From NCBI RefSeq assembly GCF_001713455.1, contig NZ_CP016464.1, forward strand, positions 2,838,001 through 2,902,000: a stretch of 64,000 nucleotides of DNA. The letters are read 5' to 3'. Shown here piece by piece: positions 54,203 to 63,003 of this stretch; within the stretch, counting starts at the first letter, position 1; each line of letters starts with the position of its first letter. A program made the translations under genes and the position numbers. Under the pieces are notes generated by a model, which was not told the DNA's origin, made no database searches, and saw only the letters and a program-made list of their open reading frames with translations. This DNA comes from Bosea sp. RAC05 (GTDB taxonomy: Bacteria; Pseudomonadota; Alphaproteobacteria; Rhizobiales; Beijerinckiaceae).

Positions 54203-55336
54203 ATGCGAAAGCCCAATCGGCAAGACGGCTCGGGACGTCACGACAGCCGCTACCGCCCTGGCGGCAGCGCGGTGGTGCTCGCTCTTCTGCTCCTCGGGGT
54301 CGCGGGCTGCCAGCGCGAGAGCGAGACCGCGCCCGCGCCGGTGATCCGGACGGTGCGCACCACCACGGTCGAGGCGCCGCGCAAGCTGGCCGATCTCGGC
54401 TTCACTGGCCATGTCGAGGCGCAGGATCAGGCTTCGCTCTCCTTCCGCATCGGCGGGCGCCTGGCGGAGCGCCTCGTCGGCGTCGGGGCGACGGTGGCCG
54501 AGGGGCAGGTCGTCGCCCGCCTCGATCCGGAGAACGAGCTCAACGACCTGCGCGCGGCCCGAGCGGCGCTGACGGCTGCCGAGGGCGCGCTGCGCAAGGC
54601 GGAGAACCAGCATCAGCGGCAGGAGCATCTCCTGGCGCGCGGCATCACCACCCAGGCTGACTTCGAGGCCGCCGAACAGGGGCGCACCGCCGCGCGTGCC
54701 CAGGTCGAGGCGGCACGCGCCCGCGTGCGCACCGCCGAGGACATCGTCGCCTTCACCACCCTCAAGGCCGATGCGCCGGGCGTCGTCACCCGGGTCGGCG
54801 CCGAGCCGGCCGAGGTGGTCGCGGCCGGCCGCATGATCGTCCAGCTCGCCCGGCGCGACGGACGGGACGCCGTGTTCGCGCTGCCGGCCGAATCGATCCG
54901 CGCCATTCCCGCCGACGCCACGATCCATGTCGCGCTCGCCAGCGACCCCGCCGTCAGCGTGCGCGGCCATGTCCGCGAGGTGGCGCCCCAGGCCGATCCG
55001 GTCACGCGGACCTTCCGTGTCCGCGTCGGCCTGGCCGATCCGCCGGCCGCCTTCCGGCTCGGGACCACGGTGTCGGGCTCGATCCGCGGCGGCGAGGCCT
55101 CCGGCATCGCCATCCCCGCGACGGCGCTGACCAAGCGCGGGCCGGCCACCGGGGTCTGGGTCGTCGATCCGACGGCGCTGACCGTCTCGCTGCGCCGGCT
55201 CGAACTCGTCTCGCGCGACCCTGCCACCGCGATCGTCGCCAAGGGGCTGGCGATCGGCGACATCGTCGTCACCGCGGGCGCCAACCTCCTCAAGGAAGGG
55301 CAGCGCGTGCGCCTGTCCGGGACCGAGGCACGATGA
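54203..55336 (+). CDS. RND efflux periplasmic adaptor lipoprotein, first copy
   Basis: This 377-residue membrane-fusion protein has a lipoprotein signal (VVLALLLLGVAGC) and the usual adaptor order: GFTGHVEAQDQASLSFRIGGRLAERLVGVGATVAEGQVVARLDPENE (lipoyl/barrel-sandwich half), an alpha-helical hairpin (residues about 105-165, Ala/Glu/Gln-rich), then VREVAPQADPVTRTFRVRVGLADPPAAFRLGTTVSGSI in the beta-barrel. ATG 54203 is chosen for the lipobox; an upstream ATG at 54125 is possible but has no signal. Its stop overlaps the RND gene start by ATGA. It is paralogous to the adaptor after the RND gene. Confidence 0.9.
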   Translation: MRKPNRQDGSGRHDSRYRPGGSAVVLALLLLGVAGCQRESETAPAPVIRTVRTTTVEAPRKLADLGFTGHVEAQDQASLSFRIGGRLAERLVGVGATVAEGQVVARLDPENELNDLRAARAALTAAEGALRKAENQHQRQEHLLARGITTQADFEAAEQGRTAARAQVEAARARVRTAEDIVAFTTLKADAPGVVTRVGAEPAEVVAAGRMIVQLARRDGRDAVFALPAESIRAIPADATIHVALASDPAVSVRGHVREVAPQADPVTRTFRVRVGLADPPAAFRLGTTVSGSIRGGEASGIAIPATALTKRGPATGVWVVDPTALTVSLRRLELVSRDPATAIVAKGLAIGDIVVTAGANLLKEGQRVRLSGTEAR

Positions 55337-58300
55337 GCTTCAATCTTTCCGAATGGGCCCTGAAGAGCCGCTCGGTCGTGATCTACCTCATGATCGTGGC
55401 GGTGGCCGCCGGCGTCTTCGCCTTCGTCAAGCTCGGCCGCAACGAGGATCCGGCCTTCGTCATCAAGTCGATGGTGGTTGTCGCCGCCTGGCCGGGTGCG
55501 ACCATGGAGGACACGCTCAGCCAGGTCACCGAACGTCTCGAGCGCCAGATCGAGGAGACGCCGGGGCTCGATTTCGTCCGCAGCTTCACCACGCCGGGCC
55601 GCACGACGATCTTCGTCAACCTGAAGCAGGACGTCCCGGCCCATGCGGTCCAGGAAACCTGGTTCAAGGTCCGCAACCTCGTCGCCGACATCCGCCAGAC
55701 CTTGCCGGCCGGCACGATCGGACCCTTCTTCAACGACCGTTTCGGCGACACCTTCGGCATCATCTACGGCTTCACCGCCGATGGTTTCACCGGGCGCGAA
55801 CTGCGCGACCATGTCGAGGCCGCCCGCTCGCGGCTGCTGCTCGTCCCCGACGTCTCGAAGATCGAGGTCATCGGCGCGCAGGACGAGCGCATCTTCATCG
55901 AGTTCTCCGTGCGCGAGCTCGCCAATCTCGGCATCGAGCGCTCGGCGCTGCTCGGCGCCCTGCAGGCCCAGAACGTCGTGCGCCCGTCCGGCGTGGTCCA
56001 GACGCAGGACGAGAAGTTTTCGATCCGCGTCTCCGGCGCCTTCCAGTCTGAGGCCGACCTGCTCGAGATCAACTTCCCGGTCGGCGATCGCATGGTGCGC
56101 CTGGCCGACATCGCCACCGTCAAGCGCGGCTTCGCCGACCCGCCGCAGCCGATGTTCCGCGTCAACGGCCAGGCTTCGATCGGCCTCGGCATCGCCATGC
56201 GCGAGGGCGGCGACATCCTGGCGCTGGGCGCCAACATCAAGAAGGCCATGGCCCGCATCACCGCCGACCTCCCCGTCGGCATCGAGCCGCGGCTGGTCGC
56301 GGACCAGTCGGTGACGGTCGACGAGGCGATCGCCGACTTCATGAGCTCGCTCTGGCAGGCGGTGGGGATCATCCTCGTGATCAGCTTCATCAGCCTCGGC
56401 GTGCGCCCGGGTCTGGTGGTGGCGCTCTCGATCCCGCTGACACTGGCCGTCGTCTTCGCGGTGATGAACGTCATCGGCATCGACATGCAGCGCATCTCGC
56501 TGGGCGCGCTGATCATCGCGCTCGCGCTCCTCGTCGACGACGCCATGACGACGACCGATGCGATGGTGACGCGCCTCGCCGCCGGCGACGAGAAGGCCAA
56601 GGCCGCGACCTTCGCCTTCGAGAAATATGCGGTCGCGATGTTTGCGGGCACGCTGGTGACGATCGCCGGCTTCGTGCCGATCGGCTTCGCCGCCAGCTCG
56701 GCCGGCGAATACACCTTCTCGCTCTTCGCGGTGGTGAGCATCGCGCTCGTCGTCTCCTGGTTCGTCGCGGTGATCTTCGCGCCCGTTCTCGGCATGGCGC
56801 TGCTCGTCGCGCCGAAATCCTCCGGGCAGGCGACGGGTCCCGGGCGGATCGAGCAGGGCTTCCGGGCGATGCTGTCGGGGGCGATCCGGGTGCGCTGGCT
56901 GACGATCGCCGTCACCATCGGCCTGTTCGCGGCGTCGATGCTGGCGCTGCCGCTGGTGCCGCGGCAATTCTTCCCGGCTTCCGACCGGACCGAGCTGCTG
57001 GTCGACATGACGCTGCCGCAGAACGCCTCGATCTATGCCAGCGAGGCCCTGGTGAAGCGCTTCGACGCGGCGCTGAAGGACGATCCCGACGTCGCCCGCT
57101 GGAGCACCTATGTCGGGCGCGGCGCGATCCGCTTCTACCTGCCGCTGAACGCGCAGCTGCCGAACGACTTCTTCAACCAGGCGGTGATCGTCGCCAAGGA
57201 CGTCGCCGCCCGCGACCGGCTGCAGAAGAAGCTCGAGGCGCGGCTGGCCACCGAATTCCCGAACCTGATCGCGCGGGTCTATCCGCTCGAACTCGGTCCC
57301 CCGGTCGGCTGGCCAGTGCAGTACCGCGTGACGGGCCCCGACATCGCCGAGGTCCGCGGCATCGCGATGAAGCTGGCGCAGGTCGTGGCGGGCAATCCCC
57401 ACACCGACCAGGTCAATTTCGACTGGATCGAGCCTTCGCGCGAATTGCGGTTGCGGGTCGATCAGGACGAGGCGCGCCGCCTCGGCCTCAGCTCGCAGGC
57501 CCTCGCCGCGATCGTGAACACGGTCGTCTCGGGAACCGTGGTGACGCAGCTGCGCGACGACATCTACCTCGTCGACGTCGTCGTGCGGGCTCAAGGGTCA
57601 GACCGCATCTCGCTCGACACGCTGCGCACGATGCAGGTGGCGCTGCCCGGCGGGCGTTCCGTGCCGCTCTCGCAGTTCGTCACCTTCAGCTACGATCTCG
57701 ACGCGCCGCTGATCTGGCGTCGCGACCGCGTGCCGACGCTGACGGTGGCCGCCGACATCAAGCCCGGCGTTCTGCCCGAGACGGTCGTCAGCGCGCTGGC
57801 ACCCGGGATCGAGGCGCTCAGAAAGACGCTGCCGCCCGCCTACGACATCGCCACGGGCGGTACGGTCGAGGAGAGCGCGAAATCGCAGGCCTCGGTCATC
57901 GCCGTGGTGCCGGTGATGCTGCTGATCATGTTCACCGTGCTGATGGCGGAGCTGCGCAGCTTCAAGCTCTTCGCCATCGTGATCAGCATCGCGCCGCTGG
58001 GCATGATCGGTGTGGTCGGCGCGCTGCTGCTGTCCGGCAAGCCGCTCGGCTTCGTCGCCCTGCTCGGCGTGCTCGCCCTGATCGGCATCATCACCAAGAA
58101 CGCGGTCATCCTGATCAGCCAGATCGAATCCGAGCGCGCGGCCGGCAAGAGCATCACCCAGGCCGCGCTCGACGCCGCCTCGACGCGCTTCCGCCCGATC
58201 ATGCTGACCGCGGTCTCGACCGTGCTGGGCATGATCCCGATCGCGCCCACCGTGTTCTGGGGGCCAATGGCCTTCGCGATCATGGGCGGGCTCCTGGTTG

Positions 58301-58422
58301 CGACGGTGCTGACGCTCGTCCTGCTGCCGGTGCTCTACGTCACCGTTTTCGGGGGGCATTCGCCCGGCGCCGAACCGGCGCAGGGCGCTGCGCCCGACAC
58401 AGTGGGAGCGGCTGCGCGATGA
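55333..58422 (+). CDS. RND efflux transporter permease
   Basis: This 1,029-residue inner-membrane pump is a full-length resistance-nodulation-division transporter driven by protons. The N-terminal helix (SRSVVIYLMIVAVAAGVFAFVKLGRNEDPAF), large periplasmic loops, a six-helix block with GALIIALALLVDDAMTTTDAM (paired acidic residues of helix 4 needed for proton relay) and a second half with VMLLIMFTVLMAELRSFKLFAIV and STVLGMIPIAPTVFWGPMAFAIMGG are all present. It overlaps both flanking adaptor genes by four bases. No outer-membrane channel gene is adjacent, so a shared TolC is likely. Substrates unknown. Confidence 0.95.
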   Translation: MSFNLSEWALKSRSVVIYLMIVAVAAGVFAFVKLGRNEDPAFVIKSMVVVAAWPGATMEDTLSQVTERLERQIEETPGLDFVRSFTTPGRTTIFVNLKQDVPAHAVQETWFKVRNLVADIRQTLPAGTIGPFFNDRFGDTFGIIYGFTADGFTGRELRDHVEAARSRLLLVPDVSKIEVIGAQDERIFIEFSVRELANLGIERSALLGALQAQNVVRPSGVVQTQDEKFSIRVSGAFQSEADLLEINFPVGDRMVRLADIATVKRGFADPPQPMFRVNGQASIGLGIAMREGGDILALGANIKKAMARITADLPVGIEPRLVADQSVTVDEAIADFMSSLWQAVGIILVISFISLGVRPGLVVALSIPLTLAVVFAVMNVIGIDMQRISLGALIIALALLVDDAMTTTDAMVTRLAAGDEKAKAATFAFEKYAVAMFAGTLVTIAGFVPIGFAASSAGEYTFSLFAVVSIALVVSWFVAVIFAPVLGMALLVAPKSSGQATGPGRIEQGFRAMLSGAIRVRWLTIAVTIGLFAASMLALPLVPRQFFPASDRTELLVDMTLPQNASIYASEALVKRFDAALKDDPDVARWSTYVGRGAIRFYLPLNAQLPNDFFNQAVIVAKDVAARDRLQKKLEARLATEFPNLIARVYPLELGPPVGWPVQYRVTGPDIAEVRGIAMKLAQVVAGNPHTDQVNFDWIEPSRELRLRVDQDEARRLGLSSQALAAIVNTVVSGTVVTQLRDDIYLVDVVVRAQGSDRISLDTLRTMQVALPGGRSVPLSQFVTFSYDLDAPLIWRRDRVPTLTVAADIKPGVLPETVVSALAPGIEALRKTLPPAYDIATGGTVEESAKSQASVIAVVPVMLLIMFTVLMAELRSFKLFAIVISIAPLGMIGVVGALLLSGKPLGFVALLGVLALIGIITKNAVILISQIESERAAGKSITQAALDAASTRFRPIMLTAVSTVLGMIPIAPTVFWGPMAFAIMGGLLVATVLTLVLLPVLYVTVFGGHSPGAEPAQGAAPDTVGAAAR

Positions 58423-59570
58423 CCCGTCCTCCGTCACCGAGACGCGCCTTGTTCCGTCGCACGCGGCCGCTCCTGCCGCTCTGCGGCCTGCCGCTGCTGC
58501 TCGCACTCGCTGGCTGCGACCGCGCCGAGAAGGCGCCGCCCCAGGCCGGCCGACCCGTTCAGGTCGTCAAGGTCGAGGCCAGCCTGCTCACCGCGGGGGT
58601 CGAGCTCTCCGGCGAGATCCAGGCCGAGAAGACGGTGTCGCTCGCCTTCCGGATCGCCGGGCGGATCGCCGAGCGGCCGGTCAATGTCGGGGACCGCGTC
58701 GCGCCCGGGCAGATCGTCGCCAAGCTCGACCGGACGATCGAGACCAACGCCGTCGCCGCCGCCGAAGCGGCGCTGGAGGCCGCGCGCGGCGAGGTCGTCA
58801 CCGCGCGCAGCACCTTCGAGCGGCAGGAGCGGCTGATGGGGCAGGGCTTCACCACGCGCCCGCGCTTCGATGCCGCGCAGAAGGCGCAGGAGACCGCCCA
58901 GGCCGCGCTCGAGAATGCCGAGGCCCAGCTCGAACAGGCCCGCGACCGGCTCGGCTTCACCGATCTGCGCGCTGATGTCGCCGGCGTCGTAACCGTGCGC
59001 AGCGCCGAGCCCGGCGAGGTCGTCCAGCCCGGGCAGCCGATCCTCCAGATCGCCCGCGAGGATGGCCGCGATGCGGTCTTCGCCGTGCCGGCGCGGGTGC
59101 TCGAGGGCAAGACGGGCGACCCGGTCGTCCGCGTCGTGCTCGCCGAGGCGCCGGGTGTCAGCGCCAGCGGGCGCATCCGCGAAATCGCGCCGCAGGCCGA
59201 TCCCGTCACCCGCACCTTCCAGGTCCGCGTCGGGCTGCAGGATCCCCCAGAGGCCATGCGGCTGGGTTCGACGGTGGTCGGCTCGGTCGAGACGACCTCG
59301 GCGCGGATCATGTCGATCCCCGCCAAGGCCCTCACGACCTCAGGCCGCGGGGCTGCGGTCTGGATCGTCGATCCCAAGACCTCGACGGTCAGCCTGCGGC
59401 CGATCGACATTCTGCGCTTCGATCCCGACCACGTCGTCGTCTCGCAGGGGCTCGTCCCGGGCGAAACCATCGTCGCGACCGGCGTTCAGGCGCTCCATCC
59501 CGGCCAGCGCGTTAAGCCGCTGCCGCCTGCGCGCAGCGCGGCGACCGCTGCCGCCAGGGCGCCGGGCTGA
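58419..59570 (+). CDS. RND efflux periplasmic adaptor lipoprotein, second copy
   Basis: This 383-residue adaptor carries a signal with lipobox LALAGC and the same domain order as the first copy: VELSGEIQAEKTVSLAFRIAGRIAERPVNVGDRVAPGQIVAKLD, a helical hairpin, and IREIAPQADPVTRTFQVRVGLQDPPEAMRLGSTVVGSV. The last segment is nearly identical in pattern to copy one, which shows that the two are related by duplication. It starts within the RND stop (ATGA). Pumps with two distinct adaptors, such as TriABC, are known; here the order adaptor-pump-adaptor is less usual. Confidence 0.9.
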   Translation: MTRPPSPRRALFRRTRPLLPLCGLPLLLALAGCDRAEKAPPQAGRPVQVVKVEASLLTAGVELSGEIQAEKTVSLAFRIAGRIAERPVNVGDRVAPGQIVAKLDRTIETNAVAAAEAALEAARGEVVTARSTFERQERLMGQGFTTRPRFDAAQKAQETAQAALENAEAQLEQARDRLGFTDLRADVAGVVTVRSAEPGEVVQPGQPILQIAREDGRDAVFAVPARVLEGKTGDPVVRVVLAEAPGVSASGRIREIAPQADPVTRTFQVRVGLQDPPEAMRLGSTVVGSVETTSARIMSIPAKALTTSGRGAAVWIVDPKTSTVSLRPIDILRFDPDHVVVSQGLVPGETIVATGVQALHPGQRVKPLPPARSAATAAARAPG

Positions 59571-59633
59571 CGCGACCGTCACGCGATCGCCGCCGCTGCG
59601 GCGACCACCCTTTTCAACCGAAGGACATCTCCC

Positions 59634-60284
59634 ATGAGCGATCTGGTCTTCATCGCCTTCCCGACCGAGCAGAAGGCCGAGGAGGTCCGCCAGAAGATCC
59701 TGGCGATGCAGCGCGAATATCTGATCGAGCTCGGCGACGCCGTCGTCGTGGTCAAGGACCAGGCCGGCCAGATCAAGCTCAACCAGCTGATCAACCTGAC
59801 GACGACCGGCGCGGCCTCGGGCGCGCTCTGGGGCACGCTGATCGGCTTCATCTTCATGGCGCCGCTGCTGGGCACGGCTCTGGGCGCGGCGTCGGGTGCG
59901 CTCGGCGGCAAGCTGACCGATGTCGGCATCAACGACCAGTTCATGAAGGATGCGGCCGCCGCGCTGCAGCCGAACACGGCGGGACTGTTCCTGCTGATCC
60001 GCAAGATGACGACCGACAAGGTCCTGGCCGACCTGCGCGGCAGCGGCGGCACGCTGATGAGCACCTCCTTCGACGAGACCAAGGAAGCGGCACTGCGCGA
60101 GGCGCTCGCCGCCGCGGCCCCGGCGAGACGGTTGCGCCGGCCGCCACATGATCGCGCCCGGGTTGGGCGGCCCCCTGGCGGAGCTAGCGCAATGGACGCT
60201 CGCGACCGCCCGGCTCGCCGACTTCCAGCCGCTCCTGCCGGCCGAGGAGGAGGTCGTCGCCCGCCTGCTCAGCGGCAATTATGA
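59634..60284 (+). CDS. DUF1269-family membrane protein with likely frameshift at its end
   Basis: The first about 165 residues match DUF1269: FIAFPTEQKAEEVRQKILAMQREYLIELGDAVVVVKDQAGQIKLNQLINLTTTGAASGALWGTLIGFIFMAPLLG, a glycine-zipper membrane helix, and FLLIRKMTTDKVLADLRGSGGTLMSTSFDETKEAALREAL. The remaining about 50 residues are Arg/Pro-rich and overlap the next gene by 137 bp. Adding one C in the CCCC run at 60118-60121 would give a tail AAAPGETVAPAAT and a stop at 60149-60151 overlapping the next ATG by ATGA, the normal arrangement. I therefore think the end is disturbed by a frameshift or a read error. Confidence 0.8.
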   Translation: MSDLVFIAFPTEQKAEEVRQKILAMQREYLIELGDAVVVVKDQAGQIKLNQLINLTTTGAASGALWGTLIGFIFMAPLLGTALGAASGALGGKLTDVGINDQFMKDAAAALQPNTAGLFLLIRKMTTDKVLADLRGSGGTLMSTSFDETKEAALREALAAAAPARRLRRPPHDRARVGRPPGGASAMDARDRPARRLPAAPAGRGGGRRPPAQRQL

Positions 60285-61887
60285 CCGCCTCGGCGACGGC
60301 AGCCGCCCGACCGCACCCGACCCAAGCCGCGTCGTCAGGGCCGCCTTCCTGCGGTTCCTGATGCTCGGCGGCGAACCCGGCTGCCGGCCGCACGAGAAGG
60401 GCATCCGCATCACCGGAGCCTGGATCGTCGACACGCTCGACCTCGAGGCCTGTCATGTCTTCCGCGACATCGGCCTGATCGACTGCCATTTCGAGGCGAC
60501 GCCGATCCTGCGCGCCGCGATCATCAACCGCCTCTTTCTCGACGGCTCATCGCTGCCCGGTCTCGAGGCCGAACGGCTCGAGGCGCGCGGCGGCGTCTAT
60601 CTGCGCGGCGCCCAGGTGACGGGCGAGATCAACGTCTCGCAGTCGCATCTCGGCGGCAACCTCGAATGCGACGGCGCGACGATCCGCGTCGCCAGCGGCC
60701 ATGCGATCGACGCCAACGCGATCGAACTGCGCAACCTTCTGCTGAGAGGGGCAACGCTGCGCGGCGGCCTCGCCATATCGGGCGCGCGGATCTCGGCCGA
60801 TCTCGACGCCGCCGGCGCCCGCATCGACAGTGCCGACAGCCTCGCCATCGATGGCACGGAGGTCGAGATCGGCGGCAGCGTCGTGCTGCGCAAGGCTGCA
60901 GCCGCAGGCGAGGTCAGGCTCGTGGCCTCGGTGATCGGCGGCGATCTCGATGCCAGCGGCGCGACGCTGACCCACGCCGGCGCGATGGCGCTCGACATCA
61001 GCCGCTGCGCGATCAAGGGCGCCTTCTTCCTGCGCGGCGAGGCTTCCATCGCGGGCGCGCTGTCGATGACCGGCGCCTCGATCGGCACCATCCATGACGA
61101 GATCGCATCCTGGCCCGCGTCCGGGGACCTGCTGCTCAACCGCTGCCGCTACGGCGCCTTCATCGCGGCGCCCGTCGATGCGGCGAGCCGGCTCGACTGG
61201 CTCTCGCGACAGGCGCCCGAACGCTGGGGCGAGGATTTCTGGCCGCAGCCCTATGAGCAGCTCGCCGCGGTCTTCCGCGAGATGGGCCATGGCGAGGATG
61301 CGCGCGCCGTCCTGATCGTCAAGGAGCGGCTGCAGCGACGGGCGCGACGGGCGCGGGCGAAGAACCCGCTCTGGCGTGCGGCGCTGACCGTGACGGACGG
61401 CTTCCTCGCGGCCACTCTCGTCTATGGCCGCCAGCCCCTGCTCGCCTTCGTCTGGCTGATCCTGTTCTGGCTCATGGGCGTCGGCATCTTCGCGATGGCG
61501 GAGCGGGCCGGCGCCTTCAAGCCCAACAGCGCCGTCGTGCTGCGCGCGCCGGAATGGACGCTCTGCGGCGTCGAGCGCACCCAGCAAAGGCTCCTCGGCG
61601 CCGCGCCCCAGGCTGCGCAAGGGCGCGCCGCGCCGGGTCAGACGCAACTCGCCTGCTATCGCGAGCAGGGCGAGGCCTCGAGCTACCCCGAATTCAACCC
61701 GTGGTTCTATTCGCTCGACACGCTGTTGCCCGTGCTCGATCTCGGGCAGAAGGCCTTCTGGCGGCCCAACCCGGTGGGCCGTCACGGGCGGGTAGCGATC
61801 AGCTATTTCTATCTTCAGGCGATCGTCGGCTGGGCGCTGAGCCTGCTGGCGGTGGCGGGCTTCTCCGGCCTGGTGAAATCGCCATGA
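60148..61887 (+). CDS. Beta-helix-like repeat protein with C-terminal membrane segments
   Basis: This 579-residue protein of unknown function has a central region (about residues 110-320) of roughly 20-residue repeats such as LRGAQVTGEINVSQSHLGGNLECDGATI and ISGARISADLDAAGARIDSADS, a pattern like pentapeptide or bactofilin-type right-handed beta-helices. A basic linker (RRARRARAKNP) leads to hydrophobic segments LLAFVWLILFWLMGVGIFAMAE and, near the end, FYLQAIVGWALSLLAVAGFSGL. No catalytic motif is recognised; distant Streptomyces relatives carry unhelpful names. It precedes a phospholipase and a transporter, possibly in one unit. The start is not certain. Confidence 0.75.
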   Translation: MIAPGLGGPLAELAQWTLATARLADFQPLLPAEEEVVARLLSGNYDRLGDGSRPTAPDPSRVVRAAFLRFLMLGGEPGCRPHEKGIRITGAWIVDTLDLEACHVFRDIGLIDCHFEATPILRAAIINRLFLDGSSLPGLEAERLEARGGVYLRGAQVTGEINVSQSHLGGNLECDGATIRVASGHAIDANAIELRNLLLRGATLRGGLAISGARISADLDAAGARIDSADSLAIDGTEVEIGGSVVLRKAAAAGEVRLVASVIGGDLDASGATLTHAGAMALDISRCAIKGAFFLRGEASIAGALSMTGASIGTIHDEIASWPASGDLLLNRCRYGAFIAAPVDAASRLDWLSRQAPERWGEDFWPQPYEQLAAVFREMGHGEDARAVLIVKERLQRRARRARAKNPLWRAALTVTDGFLAATLVYGRQPLLAFVWLILFWLMGVGIFAMAERAGAFKPNSAVVLRAPEWTLCGVERTQQRLLGAAPQAAQGRAAPGQTQLACYREQGEASSYPEFNPWFYSLDTLLPVLDLGQKAFWRPNPVGRHGRVAISYFYLQAIVGWALSLLAVAGFSGLVKSP

Positions 61888-61921
61888 TCGGGCCGGGACG
61901 CAAGGCGGCGAGGGGATACGG

Positions 61922-62998
61922 GTGAGCAGGACGGCGAAGACGGCAGCCAAGACGGCGGCAGTGACCGAGGGAACCCGGGCGGCGCGACAGCCGCTGGTGA
62001 TCGATCTGGCGCTCCAGGGTGGCGGCGCGCATGGCGCCTTCACCTGGGGCGTGCTCGACCGCGTCCTCGAGGAGGACTGGCTGACGATCAGCGCGATCTC
62101 GGGCACGTCGGCCGGTGCGATGAACGCCGCCGTCCTGGCCTCGGGCTTCGCCACGGGCGGCCGCGAGGGCGCGCGGCAGGCGCTGGAGGCGTTCTGGCGC
62201 AAGACCTCGGAGGCGGCGCGCTTCAGCCCGTTCCAGCGCAGCCCGCTCGATGTCCTGCTCGGGCGCTGGACGCTCGACAACTCGCCGCTCTTCGTCGCGA
62301 TGGACATGATGTCCCGCGTCGTCTCGCCCTACAGCCTCAATCCCGGCGGAGCGAACCCGCTGGCAGACATCCTGGCCGAGGTGATCGACTTCGAGGCGCT
62401 GGCGGCTGGCCCGATCAAGCTCTTCGTCACCGCCACCAATGTCCGCACCGGCCGCGGCCGGGTCTTCCGCAACGCCGAGATCACGCCGCAGGTGCTGCTC
62501 GCCTCGGCCTGCCTGCCGACCCTGTTCCAGGCGATCGAGATCGACGGCGACGGCTACTGGGACGGCGGCTATTCCGGCAACCCGACGATGACACCGCTGA
62601 TCCAGGAGAGCGATGCACTCGACACCATCCTGGTCCAGATCAACCCGGTCGAGAGGCCGGGCACGCCGACCACCGCCCGCGACATCCTCAACCGCCTCAA
62701 CGAGGTCTCCTTCAACAGCGTCCTCCTGAAGGAACTCCGGATGATGGCGCTGCTGCGCAACAGCGCCAATCCGAAGGACCGCGAGGGCGCGCGCTGGGCC
62801 GGGATGCGGATCCACCGGGTCACCAGCGACAGGATGGCCGAGCTCGGCTATTCCTCGAAGCTCAACGCGGAATGGGAGTTCCTGACCATGCTGCGGGCCG
62901 AGGGGCGGCAGTCGGCGGAAGCCTTCTACCGCGCGCACAGGGACGATCTCGGCCAGCGCTCGACGCTCGACCTCGATGAACTGACGCAGGGCGTGTGA
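61922..62998 (+). CDS. Patatin-like phospholipase
   Basis: This 358-residue protein has a patatin domain: LALQGGGAHGAFTWGVLDRVLEEDW (oxyanion hole GGGAHG), the nucleophile motif GTSAG and the catalytic Asp in DGGYSGNP, making a Ser-Asp dyad lipid acyl hydrolase. There is no signal peptide; the first 25 residues are basic and Ala-rich. GTG 61922 follows GAGGGG. It is 34 bp after the beta-helix gene and 5 bp before the AI-2E-type transporter gene. Bacterial patatins may be effectors or membrane-lipid remodelling enzymes; this one shows no secretion signal that I recognise. Confidence 0.92.
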   Translation: MSRTAKTAAKTAAVTEGTRAARQPLVIDLALQGGGAHGAFTWGVLDRVLEEDWLTISAISGTSAGAMNAAVLASGFATGGREGARQALEAFWRKTSEAARFSPFQRSPLDVLLGRWTLDNSPLFVAMDMMSRVVSPYSLNPGGANPLADILAEVIDFEALAAGPIKLFVTATNVRTGRGRVFRNAEITPQVLLASACLPTLFQAIEIDGDGYWDGGYSGNPTMTPLIQESDALDTILVQINPVERPGTPTTARDILNRLNEVSFNSVLLKELRMMALLRNSANPKDREGARWAGMRIHRVTSDRMAELGYSSKLNAEWEFLTMLRAEGRQSAEAFYRAHRDDLGQRSTLDLDELTQGV

Positions 62999-63003
62999 AC
63001 GGA

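Noticed and set aside
54613-57594. Minus-strand open frame of 993 codons over the RND operon
   Set aside because: It mirrors the first adaptor and RND genes, is full of Asp/His/Arg repeats typical of reverse-frame reading and lacks any domain.
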